NCBI RefSeq assembly: GCF_026213295.1
Contig: NC_079413.1
Location: forward strand, 15,902,938-15,966,937
DNA from: Gadus chalcogrammus
Lineage: Eukaryota; Chordata; Actinopteri; Gadiformes; Gadidae
Direction of reading: 5' to 3'
Length of the DNA stretch: 64,000 nucleotides
Part shown: positions 44,501-53,324 of the stretch, piece by piece
Numbering within the stretch: the stretch's first letter is position 1
Layout of the letters: each line of letters opens with the position of its first letter
Notes under the pieces: generated by a model
Told to the model about the DNA's origin: nothing
What the model saw: the letters and a program-made list of their open reading frames with translations, nothing else
The model's database searches: none
Translations under genes and position numbers: made by a program

Positions 44501-44826
44501 AGAGGCAGCCTCATACGGTAAGCAGTGTCAGGCAGTTCTATCATATTTTGAGATGGCGCACGAGTGATCAGTGACAATGATCTTTATAAAGTAATATTAT
44601 TATTATTATTATTAATATTATTATTATTATGTCTGCAGGTTATGCAACATCATTAATGAAGGCCCTTCGGGAGAGCTACGACAATTCACCCGCGGTTCTT
44701 CGAGAGGTTGGCGCCAATTTGTCCTCCGATGCACCCGCCCCCATCGCCAAATCCTTCGAACAGATTCCTAAGGAGGAGGCCATCAGCCTCTACCTAGCCC
44801 GGCAGTCACGCTTCAAGAAAACCTAA
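38544..44826 (+). CDS. THAP-domain Kolobok-type transposase, 12 exons
   Basis: Exons: 38544-38894, 39486-39627, 39793-40015, 40115-40231 plus 42060-42069 (split by an insertion), 42393-42691, 42848-42938, 43164-43280, 43362-43437, 43513-43764, 44061-44232, 44369-44517, 44639-44826. All introns start GT and end AG, and all phases agree, giving 728 codons and TAA. Exon 1 is a THAP zinc finger (C5, C10, C56, H59, conserved W33). Exon 4 has CPACCERSDRS and exon 5 CASCGYHRFW, both probable zinc-binding clusters. The catalytic part carries GDCR-SDSPGHCAKYG (exons 5/6), TDRH (exon 7) and FDVWH (exon 8). It would bind the element ends and cut and paste the DNA. Apart from the nested element in exon 4 I see no disabling change. 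Confidence 0.8.
40232..42055 (-). mobile_element. TTAA element inserted in transposase exon 4
   Basis: 1,824 bp; ends AGGTTGGGTACGCGATTTGC and, inverted, AGGTTGCATAGGTGATTTGC; TTAA duplicated at 40228-40231 and 42056-42059. The first intron-like GT after the insertion start is a false donor; the true donor is at 42070. It is probably a Kolobok-type non-autonomous element. It contains a first-exon-like frame (41374-41673) and fragments of other repeats (about 40480-40700). Confidence 0.8.
41374..41673 (-). pseudogene. First exon-like frame of a second element
   Basis: An ATG at 41673 starts MADKTPQ, a run of prolines, KRRK, and ILGAAFERWRQLKDEKGLKT with DACVAVDLV. The F-x-R-W-R-x-L...G-x-K-T-D pattern recurs at the start of several fish transposon-encoded proteins (from memory). 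The conserved part ends near VSK; the remainder is repeat-like. No downstream exons were found, so this is a truncated relic. Confidence 0.4.
44596..44632 (+). repeat. (ATT)n in the last intron
   Basis: attattatt tract just upstream of the exon 12 acceptor. Confidence 0.85.
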
Positions 44827-45730
44827 TTTCACATTATTATTTTTTTCCACGGACAAGTCCAATGATTTAGTTGTTATTATTTGCATGAAATTTCTTTGTA
44901 TATAATTCAAAATAATTTGGTAATCATTTTACCTGTGCCTTGTCAACCTCTGTGTGCGGTGTTGTCTGGGCTCACTGTGTGTCTGCTTGATGTGCTTTTG
45001 CATGTATCACTGCATGTATGCATGCATGAAATAGTGTGTGTGTGTGTGTGTGTGTGAGAGAAAAAGAGAACCATCAACTGACCCTCGGGTATGACTACAC
45101 TATTGCAGAATTAATTAGAATTAGAATTAAACATTGCGGGTCTAGCCCTTCATCAGTGTTCCTTGTATGTTTTGTGCCTAACCATTTTTTTTATATAGAT
45201 TTGATTCCAACCTGTGTCTTTGTTCAGTAACCATTACAAGCAATGCCAATCAACTTTTTTTTTATCCAAAATGCATGTGTTCTGTGTACTTATAACATTT
45301 TAAGGGCAATTGAATGATCACAACAGAATAAGCATAACTTATTTTTATTCATTTTCATCCAAACAAGATGGTTGAAACCACACAAGAGGGTAGAGGCTTC
45401 CTTATACTCCTCCCTAAAACGCCATAAGCCCAGCGTATAGCTTGCCTGTACGCAGTGTACCGGTATTGCCTAGGGATAAGTAGGAAAGATTCTTACGTTT
45501 AAAACTCTGTAAGTGGGTTGGAAACGTCATTTTAAGCCTGTTTCTTATGCATGTTTATTGTGTATGCAACAAATCTCCTGTCACCTATAACTTGGTTCAA
45601 ATGACTCAGTGTAAAAAGATTTGTAAAGTAAACATAAACCATGAACATACTCGTGCGTGCTGGCTTGAAGGGGACCATGATCCTGCCTGAAGTGTGTGTA
45701 TGCTATTTTTAGCACAAACGGATTCAGGCA
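44827..45730 (+). other. Region between the convergent transposon genes
   Basis: 3' flank of the transposase and of the P2X7-like gene; a short (GT)n at 45035-45056. No other gene seen. Confidence 0.6.
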
Positions 45731-46500
45731 TCATGCCTCAAATCCCGGATGCTGCGTAAGGCACGTTACATCTGCTGGCCGCGGGGTGAGCTCCTCGACC
45801 AGCGACCAAAACGCGCTCACCTCCCTACAACACAAGCTCTCCACCACAGTTTCCATGGGACGACACCGCCCACACAGACACCTGCCAAACACAGCGACAC
45901 AGACACGCTTACTGCTCTCTCCCGGTAAGCGGTACCCTGACAGTTTCAATGACAATCAATCACGAGGAAAACGAGTTAGCACTATCAAAAATAATCACAC
46001 TGAAGACATAACCAGCCTACTCGGCGTCGGCTACGTTTGCAAACAACATTTTCACCGGAGAAAGGTAAAAGCTTAGAATAAACACTAGGGGTTCACAGGT
46101 GGGACTGTCAAGCTATTATGCCTTCTATTTCTGGATCTTCTGACTAAGTTTAGGGTACTTATCTGAGCCAATGACATAATCACTGTCACTAGATATAAAT
46201 AAAACGTTGACTTTCATTCGATGCTATTCACTGAAAAAATAAGTTATTGTAAGCACTGCTGTTCATAGACTACTAGCTCCAGCGCTCCTTGCTACGTTTC
46301 TAAATGGTAGCAACTCACCAGGACACTTCACCAACTCTCCACTCATTCTCCTCTGACCATGCATTTATTTGTCTTTGACGGCCATCGGCTCTCGGTATTT
46401 CCTCATTTCCCCTCATACGCCTAACCGGTTCGAAATTATATGGCTGTGGGCCATCATAAATGTTGAGAGTGGGTCTTGCTACCTCTTCCTCGTCCGCCAT
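45731..46500 (-). CDS. P2X7 C-terminal (ballast)-like protein encoded in the transposon, two exons
   Basis: Exon A (46500-46319) starts MADEEEVARPTLNIYDGPQP with YNFEP, and ends at donor tcctg|gtgagt. Exon B (45881-45731) follows acceptor tttggcag. The splice joins phases to give WCLCGRC, then CCREV, and CLTQHPGFEA before a TGA. The pattern G-P-Q-P-Y-x-F-E-P...W-C-x-C-G-x-C...C-C-R-E...C-x-T-Q-H-P-G-F is the zinc-binding intracellular 'ballast' domain of P2X7 receptors; many animals have stand-alone proteins with it. The predicted length is 110 residues. The frame after the TGA still looks related (CLNPFVL), so the stop may be a CGA-to-TGA change. Role in transposition is unknown. Confidence 0.65.
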
Positions 46501-46531
46501 AATGCTAGTTCTAGTATGCGTCTACCCTACG

Positions 46532-46539
46532 TGACGTCA
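46532..46539. promoter_or_regulatory. CRE-type palindrome upstream of the P2X7-like gene
   Basis: TGACGTCA about 32 bp upstream of the minus-strand ATG at 46500, the mirror counterpart of the site at 38235. Confidence 0.45.
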
Positions 46540-46697
46540 TCGCCAAATTGCGTAAAAAATAACCGTTACTAACCAAAAACTACAAAAACTGGACTTTAAC
46601 ACCATTTTGGAGACATTTCTAACTTTATATACATATTTTGAGTGCTTTATGTACCCATTAATCAAAACTTCCGGTTAACCTGCACCATGGGCTTTAA

Positions 46698-47526
46698 CCA
46701 GTTCACCTTTGTGGTCGTAAACTGTGTTAACAGCACGACTGTGGAAGTTCCATCACGTTTTTGAAGCACCTGGGAGTCGACGACCCACCACTTCATCCAG
46801 CACTGCCGTTCGTTTGAATGACTTGTGGAAAAAAGAAGAAAAACCCCCAATATCTGAAAAAAACTGGCCGATCTTGGAAATATTGGATGTTGCCATGAGA
46901 TCAATTAGACCTCGGAAAATGCCTGGATTTTCTGATGTGTCACTCTCATCATGACCACGCAGAGCAAGTTCAAAGGCACCACAGAATTTCACAGCATCGA
47001 TGATCTTTGACAAAATATGACGATTCCTGTCCACCTCCTCATTGTGCCTTCTTACAGCAATGCGGTGTCCCTCATCTAGCTGTGCAGCTATGCTAATTTG
47101 GCCTAGCATGGCTAGCTTCACACAGTTGTTCATATGAACTCTTGCTCGCTCGTGTTTCTTAATCCGTTCTGACAGATGTTTCAGATCTGTCACCCCTGTC
47201 TGTGTCCATGAATTATCACACGCACCAGTTTTAAAAAGTATACAAGGAAAACAAAAAATTGCATTGGCATCCCCACAGCTAGTTAACCAAGCCTTTCGAT
47301 CGAACCAACCTCTGTAAAAACTTCTCTTGTAGGCTTTATCCTTTTCTCTTGTTTCTTGGTTCATGTTAACTTCTGGCTTGTCTGGTCCGAGTTCTTTTAC
47401 TTGCAGTTTTTCTGCGAATGTTCTTCTTTCGAAGGGATTCAAAAGTAAAGATTTAACTGAATTAGGGCGTAGCTGAACTCCCATGGAAACAGTGATAGCA
47501 GCACTCGAAGTCGCCATGTTGCTCAT
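46698..47526 (-). pseudogene. hAT transposase N-terminus with an internal deletion
   Basis: An ATG at 47526 starts a 257-codon frame: a basic region, KRSFYRGWFDRKAWLTSC, a TTF-type zinc finger part (AIFCFPCILF), then HERARVHMNNC and IGQFFSDIGGFSSFFHKS. A TGA at 46753-46755 interrupts the frame between ASKT and WNFHSRAVNTV, most simply a CGA-to-TGA change. Compared with the family, the stretch between GLIDLMATS and NISKIGQFF is far too short: the catalytic-core segment with the first acidic residues appears deleted. The frame continues across the Kolobok-like element into 38040-37806. So this hAT copy is non-autonomous. Confidence 0.75.
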
Positions 47527-47872
47527 CTCTGCGGTACTTGCAAATGCGCGGTTACGCGCAGTGGACGGTGCACTGCGCTTGGGGCTATATCTTCAGCGCC
47601 CCAAAGCCACAAAATTCGACGACGCTGATTGGCGGAATTATGTACTTTTCTGCCTAGCAACGGGAGAACCATTGGCTAATAATTCAGGCTTGTGGGACTG
47701 AGCGAAAGGCGCCCCACGGAAGTAATCTGCTTCACCAAAATGAACGTTGAACGTATGTATGTAAGTGAATGAAGATTTAATTATGGGGTATAATATCTAA
47801 AGATATTCTAAAGTAAATTCATTATTCGAATGCAATTAAAATAGATTAATTCTCAAAATGAGAAAGATAATT

Positions 47873-47875
<3 letters not shown>

Positions 47876-47908
<33 letters not shown>

Positions 47909-47910
47909 AA
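47876..47910 (+). repeat. (TA)n
   Basis: Pure TA run near the right end of the hAT element. Confidence 0.9.
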
Positions 47911-48639
47911 AAAATAGATCGCCGGTCGACGGGAGGGCGGCGCCCCAGCGCCCTCTATAGGCGAGCCGCCACTGGGTTTTGCATAGTTATAATGGCGCTC
48001 AACGGCGTATTTATACGCCGTTTCGGCAAAGAAAACTTAACAGACATATGATATGCGGTAACTGGTTTTATTTAATGATATACCCAATACATTATAAACA
48101 TTGTGTCATGGTTAGCGGGTGGCAGGTAGGACCCAATAGCAGACAGTTCGGGTAAAGGATAATTTATTAACGCAAAAGGCAAGGAACACTGAGAACACAG
48201 GTGACGCGGGTAACACAGGGAAAACCGGGAACACAGGTAACAAACAGGACACAACTCACCATGAACTACAATGATCCGACAAGGAACAAAGGAAAGACAA
48301 GGGCTTAAAGACTAAACACAGGCATGCAACGAGGAACAGCTGATACACATTAGGGGAGGGAGCAGTAATCACACAGGAGGGAAACTTGACCGGACATGGG
48401 GAGAAACAAGACAGAGATACCAAAGTAAAACAGGAAACACACCAAAACAAGACAAGGAAACAGACAGACCATGACAGTACTCCCGACCCACGACATGCAA
48501 AAAAATGAACGTCAAACCCAAATAGGGTGGGTGGGAGGGAGCCAGGAAGAAAGAACCAAGACAAATTCTGGAGGCCTGCAATTCTGGAGGACTGCAACAG
48601 TGAAGACCCACAGGTGGCCAGCATTGGCGAAGACGAAGA

Positions 48640-48880
48640 CGAGGTAGAGGGTGGGTCCCCTCTGGAGGAAGGCGGGGTAGAGGGTGGGCCCCTTCTGGAA
48701 GGCAGGACCCCTCTGGAAGGCAAGGTAGAGGGCGGGCCTCTTCTGGAAGGTTTAGAAGGCGGGACCCCTCCAGAAGGCAAGGTAGAGGGCGGGCCTCTTC
48801 TGGAAGGTTTAGAAGGCGGGACCCCTCTGGAAGGCAAGGTAGAGGGCGGGCCCCTTCTGGAAGGTCTGGAAGATCTGGAA
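48640..48880 (-). repeat. Minisatellite coding-like repeat
   Basis: About four units of around 57 bp (ggtagagggcgggcctcttc...); minus-strand frames give RGVPPSKPSRRGPPSTLPS-type repeats, and the opposite strand also stays open. Confidence 0.8.
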
Positions 48881-49030
48881 GAGGGGCACCCTCGGGAAGG
48901 AGTAGGGTTCAGGAACCGGACAGGGCTCGGGGACCGGAGCCAGCTCAGGGGCTGAAGAGAAATGTGGAACCGGATGGCAATCCAAACTCACCACCCCCAC
49001 TCTGATAGTCCGTAAGGCAGGAGGAGGGTG

Positions 49031-49231
49031 TTAGCTGGGGCCCGGGGGCTGCGGCTGGAAGCAGGAGCGTGGGGGCTTAAGACGATCGCCAAAGTCCGGT
49101 GGCAGTGGCATATAGCTCTCAGGCAAAATATCTGTGGGGTTTAGAAGCTCAACTGCCCACTTGGGTAAGGCAACCTCCAACCCGGGCCTTGAAGCGACAG
49201 CGCTGCACGTACGCCCCAACACAGCCTCCAA
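49031..49231 (-). pseudogene. Short gag-like frame of the Gypsy derivative
   Basis: Minus-strand frame LEAVLGRTCSAVASRPGL and WAVELLNPTDILPESYMPLP, opening near the 5' LTR in the position of gag. Not recognised as a known domain. Confidence 0.35.
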
Positions 49232-49552
49232 CTCAGAGCAAAAAGAGCGTCCGCTGGGTCCAATGATGGTCGGATCATTCTGTCACGGTCCCTCTACCTT
49301 GCCTTCCAGAGGGGTCCCGCCCCCTAAACCCTCCAGAAGGGGTTCTGTCACGGTTAGCGGGTTGGCAGGCAGATAATTTATTAAGGCAAGGAACACCGAG
49401 AACACAGGTGACGCGGGTAACAGGGAAAACCGGGAACACAGGTAACACACAGGACACAACTCACCACGAACTACAATGATCCGACAAGCAACAAAGGAAA
49501 GACAAGGGATTAAATGCTAAACACAGGCACGCAACGAGGAACAGCTGAAACT

Positions 49553-49825
49553 AGTGCTGTCAGTCAAACGCGTTATTAACGACGTTAACGCAAACCAACT
49601 TTAACGGCGTTAATTTTTTTATCGCGTGATTAACGCAATTCTTTTATTTAATTATTATTATTATTATTATTTTATTTTTTTGGCTCAAAACAAAGAAGCA
49701 GTAGCCTGACTGCTATGTTCAAGGCAGTATCTTTGTATGTTCATCGTTTAATTGCACTATAGGCTTTTTTTTTGTATCGTCCTGTTTTGATCAGTATATG
49801 CCAATGTTGTTATCAGTAAAAAAAC
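49553..49825. repeat. hAT-type MITE in the right LTR
   Basis: An insertion starting ctagtgctgtcagtcaaacg with acgttaacg/cgttaattttt motifs is absent from the left LTR. Its right boundary is unclear. Confidence 0.6.
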
Positions 49826-50335
49826 ATGGGGATACCAAAGTAAAACAGGAAACACACCAAAACAAGACAAGGAAACAGACAGACCATGACACATTGTTTC
49901 TGTTCACTATTGTATGGATTATCGTTATCGACTTTTTTTCCTGATATGAATGTCTCCCCCAGTTAATATACATTGCCATGGACTGTATTATGCGTTACGT
50001 GTTTAGTTTGTGTGTGTTTAAACAGATTGACGCACACACGAGCGCCCGCATTCATTAATTATTTTACACATACAGACACCCGCGCCGGCATTCATTCAGT
50101 GTTTTTAACACTCACTCGCGGTAAAACTATGTTTTCTCACGATCAAATACTCATCAATCCTTAAAGTTATGGGCATGTACACAATGTCTGTGTCAAGAAA
50201 ATATGTGTTTGCTTCACGGTGTTTGTAGATGCATTGATTTAATAGTAAAACCCTAACCCTAACTTATTACCGCTGTCGACGTGCCTCAGCCGTAACGCTG
50301 CCGTAACGCGTCTGGTGGAATCAGGTCTTTACCAT

Positions 50336-50687
50336 GGCGGTCCCCCACCACATAGGGTGTGGTGGGGGAGGCGCTGTTTTCCCACTTGGGCCATTTGGCT
50401 CTTCCCTTTTTGCAGCAGGTGCACCTGATTGGCCTGATTGGCCTATAAAAGGAGGAAGACATCCAGCCTTTCGGTTTCTCGCTGCCTGGGCGACAGCAGC
50501 TGCTGCTGCCAAACCCTTTTCTTCTTTATTTTAGTTTTATTGCACATTCTCACTATACCAGTCCATAACATCTACACTGATACTTAATTTCCTTGTTAGG
50601 GCCTATATTTTGAATAAATATATAGAAACTTGTTCACTGCGTGTCTCCCAATTTGTTATGTTATGCTTGAGCCATGAGGTCATAACA
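50336..50687 (+). repeat. Retroviral LTR 1 (plus orientation)
   Basis: It contains a TATA box (cctataaaaggagg, 50442-50455), cagcagctgctgctgcc, a polyadenylation signal (tgaataaata, about 50610) and ends gtcataaca. The left boundary is uncertain. A related copy lies inverted at 51747-52084. Confidence 0.75.
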
Positions 50688-50690
50688 AAT

Positions 50691-50708
50691 TGGGGGCTCG
50701 TCCGGGAT
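50691..50708 (+). promoter_or_regulatory. tRNA-Pro-type primer-binding site
   Basis: TGGGGGCTCGTCCGGGAT three bases after LTR 1, identical to the well-known proline tRNA primer site of many gammaretroviruses. Confidence 0.85.
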
Positions 50709-51394
50709 AGGATTTGGTATGTTTTTTTTTTTCATATCTTACCAAAGCCTATATAGTTAGTTTGAGAGTGATATTGTTGGGAGACTCGCAGTGTTTGAGT
50801 AGTTGGTTAATTGTTTTGCTTGGTTGCATATTTGGTTGATTGGTAGTTTTGATCTTTTGTTTTGTTTGAATATGGGTTATTGAGTTTGCCTGTTTGTCTG
50901 CATTACCACTGATTTAACTAATTCATTTGTTTGGCTTGTGGCTTGCAGCAAGGGAGAGCTTGTGGGAAGGATTGGTGGCAGTTTTCTTTCCCTTCTGGTG
51001 ACCTGGTTACCGGTTATGATCCTCGGCTGGTCGGTGAGTGACATGGGATTGTTTGTGAAACGTCATCGAAGCGAAGTGGTTAGATACGAGCTAAGTGAAC
51101 CCCTGTGTAGGAGTAGAGCGCTTATCGCTGTTTTTTGTTTTTGGGTGTGTCGAACGCGCTGGGGTTGCTAGCAATCAAATTGCATGAGGACACACCGAAG
51201 ACTAGTTGGTAGCTAGATAGGGACTTCTACTTCCAGTTAGATACGGGGCAACTCTGATAATCATCCCCCCTGTGCTTTTTGGTGATATATCACGCTACTC
51301 ACCATTCTGAGTCGAGGCATTATAGCTGATAACAGGTTATTGGTTACTGTTATTGAATATTATGGTCAGTATAGGCCTCAGTCAGTCAGTTGGT
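50709..51394 (+). other. Retroviral leader-like sequence
   Basis: GT-rich sequence after the primer site, without gag coding. Confidence 0.5.
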
Positions 51395-51712
51395 TGGTTT
51401 GTATGGTTGAAGAGTTGGTTGGTTTGTATGGTTGAAGAGTTGGTTGGTTTGTATGGTTAAAGAGTTGGTTGGTTTGTATGGTTAAAGAGTTGGTTGGTTT
51501 GTATGGTTAAAGAGTTGGTTGGTTTGTATGGTTAAAGAGTTGGTTGGTTTGTATGGTTAAAGAGTTGGTTGGTTTGTATGGTGGAAAATAGTTGGTTGGT
51601 TTGTATGGTGGAAAAGAGTTGGTTGGTTTGTATGGTGGAAAAGAATTGGTTGGTTGGTATGGAAAAGAGATGGTTGGTTGGTATGGAAAAGAGTTGGTAT
51701 GTATAGTGATGG
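51395..51712 (+). repeat. 24-bp tandem repeat (ttggttggtttgtatggtta)
   Basis: About 12 units, the left ones almost identical, between the two head-to-head LTRs. Confidence 0.95.
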
Positions 51713-51725
51713 TTTTGGTTGGTTT

Positions 51726-51743
51726 ATCCTGGACGAGCCCCCA
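51726..51743 (-). promoter_or_regulatory. Second tRNA-Pro-type primer-binding site, inverted
   Basis: On the minus strand TGGGGGCTCGTCCAGGAT, one CpG-type change from the site at 50691. Confidence 0.8.
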
Positions 51744-51746
51744 ATT

Positions 51747-52084
51747 TCTTATGACCGCATTGTTCAAGCATGACATAACAAATTGGGAGCACGCAGGGAA
51801 CAAGTTTCTATATATTTATTCAAAATATTGGCCCTAACAAGGAAATTAGTGTAGATGGCAGATTAACTATGTGTAGTGTGTTATGGACTGGTGTAGTGAG
51901 AATATACAACAAAACCAAATTAAAGAAGAAAAGGGTTTGGCAGCAGTAGCTGCTGTCACCCAGGCAGCGAGAGACCGAAAGGCTGGATGTCTTTCTCGTT
52001 TAGGCCAATCAGGTGTACCTGCTGCAAAAAGGGAAGAGCCAAATGGCCCAAGTGGGAAAACTGAGTTACCAGGGGGACGTAACA
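51747..52084 (-). repeat. Retroviral LTR 2 (minus orientation)
   Basis: It starts TGTTACGTCCCCC (minus strand, 52084), and shares cttgggccatttggctcttc, caggta/gcacctgattggcc and gaataaatatatagaaactt with LTR 1. The TATA-box segment is missing. Confidence 0.75.
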
Positions 52085-52126
52085 GGCAGTGACGGATGGC
52101 CCTTCCTGTTGGGAGGATAGGGCTTA

Positions 52127-52752
52127 CCGTATTTTCCGGACTATACGTCGCTCCCGAGTATTAGTCGCATCAGTCAAAAAATGCTCCATGACGAGGAAAA
52201 AAACATATATACGTCGCATCGGTGTATAAGTCGCATTTATTTTTAAGCATTTAAAGAAGAACGTTTAGTCTGGAGAGACTGAATAAAATTGCAATAGCAA
52301 TATAGGTGTGTCGGTCCCACTCGTAGTTCTGAGAGTATACCGAATTCAGTGACACCGGGATTCCACCGGACGGGTATGCGCCGCGGTCCTAAACCTGAGC
52401 GCACGATCGGGAGGTGGAAGTTGCGCTCACAAGTCCAGCGGAGGGCTCCAGTTTTCGCCTGCCAAGTCATGCGCTGTGATATGTGTGACAGCTATGTTGC
52501 ACAACATTGCAGCTAAGGCTGGGGTAGCTTTGGTTGAACCGGAGGACATTGAGGACGATGACGACGAGAATATAATTTATTCGGTGGTGCAGTAGGCTTG
52601 CAGCGTTCAGTTGTAGGCCTAATGAATGACGGTGCCATCTTGCGGCCGAAGATTATGTACGCACAATTTTGGCATATAAGTCGCTTCGAAATATAAGTCG
52701 CAGGGCAAGCCAAACTACAAAAAAACCGCGACTTATAGTCCGGAAAATACGG
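52127..52752. mobile_element. TA-flanked element (CCGTATTTTCCGGACTATA termini)
   Basis: 626 bp with ccgtattttccggactata at the left and ttatagtccggaaaatacgg at the right, inside TA dinucleotides. It is the same terminal family as 25725-25952. No transposase. Confidence 0.75.
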
Positions 52753-52765
52753 TACTTGGATCTAT

Positions 52766-53320
52766 CTTTGAAGATGCTATTTTAACCTTGCTACATCTTG
52801 TTTACACATACCTGGAAGCTCCAAAAACACACATCAAAATTATATTCTTCGATTTCTCATCTGCATTTAACACCATCCACCCTAATACCCTGGCTCAGAG
52901 GCTGCAGGACGACTTTGAACTGGATGGAGGCCTGATACTCTGGCTCCTTGACTTCCTCAGTCAGAGAGTCCAACAGGTGAAAGTGGGCTCTTCTCTTTCT
53001 GATCAAATTATGACCAATATCGTCTCCCCCCAAGGGTGTGTGCTATCCCCCCTACTGTTTATACTATACACCAATAACTGCTCCAGCCCTCACCCTGGTA
53101 GGCATTTAATGAAGTTTGCTGATGATACAGCATTGGTCAGCCTCCTCCAAGGAGATGAGCAGGACCATGGACCAGTCCTGCATGAGTTCCTTGACTGGTG
53201 TGAACAATTCCATCTCCTCCTAAACACCTCAAAGACTAAAGAGATGGCTATTGACTTTAGGAGAGACAAAGCATTTCGTTCAACGATTATCCAAGGGCAG
53301 CCCATACAGTCTGTCCATGA
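52766..53320 (+). pseudogene. LINE reverse transcriptase, 5' part
   Basis: The frame reads EDAILTLLHLVYTYLE, then DFSSAFNTIHPNTLAQRL, VSPQGCVLSPLLFILYTNN and FADDTALVSLL (the catalytic FADD). It matches the fingers/palm of CR1/L2-group LINE RT. It starts abruptly at about 52766 (5' truncated, as typical) and is interrupted at 53325 by a hAT element. The downstream part resumes at 54502. Confidence 0.8.
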
Positions 53321-53324
53321 GTAT

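Larger units (their letters stand above)
38041..46693 (+). mobile_element. Kolobok-like DNA transposon with two genes
   Basis: 8,653 bp; ends AGGGCATGGTGCAGGTT and AACCTGCACCATGGGCT; TTAA on both sides (38037-38040 and 46694-46697). A THAP-domain transposase plus a TTAA target is the diagnostic pair for Kolobok. The plus strand carries a 12-exon transposase gene (38544-44826), and the minus strand a two-exon gene for a P2X7 C-terminal-like protein (46500-45731). The genes converge. A TGACGTCA palindrome lies about 150-200 bp inside each end. A second TTAA element is inserted in transposase exon 4. Confidence 0.85.
35259..47974 (-). mobile_element. Large hAT transposon containing a Kolobok-like element
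   Basis: Ends CAGTGGCGGCTGGTG and ...GAGCCGCCACTG; exact 8-bp target duplications GGTTTTGC (35251-35258 and 47975-47982). Total 12,716 bp, of which 8,653 bp is the nested Kolobok-like element. The remaining 4 kb hold a minus-strand transposase gene in pieces (47526-46698, 38040-37806, 37507-37393, 37134-36604) and, near the left end, a 53-bp satellite array. The transposase N-terminal domain is of the ZMYM/DUF4371-associated type. Confidence 0.9.
48104..49891 (-). mobile_element. Non-autonomous Gypsy-type LTR element
   Basis: LTRs 48104-48476 and 49346-49891 start TGTCAYGG and end CCATGACA; the 5-bp target duplication is CATTG (48099-48103 and 49892-49896), and copy 1 of element E has the intact site (aaacattgttt near 32541). 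On the minus strand the 3' LTR is preceded by gtcgggagtac, a polypurine-like tract. The interior is only 870 bp and contains a GC-rich minisatellite (48640-48880) translating into Pro/Ser/Gly repeats. No pol. Confidence 0.75.
34690..50280. mobile_element. TIR element E, copy 2, broken into segments
   Basis: E-like segments at 34690-34916, 48033-48103 and 49892-50280 match copy 1 in order (for example caatacattataaacattg and cgatcaaatactcatcaatc). The gaps are filled by a gtttacacg-type MITE, the large hAT element (35259-47974) and a Gypsy derivative (48104-49891). Confidence 0.6.

Noticed and set aside
50251..50266. A telomere end (ccctaaccctaac)
   Set aside because: Only two repeats, inside element E copy 2; interstitial.
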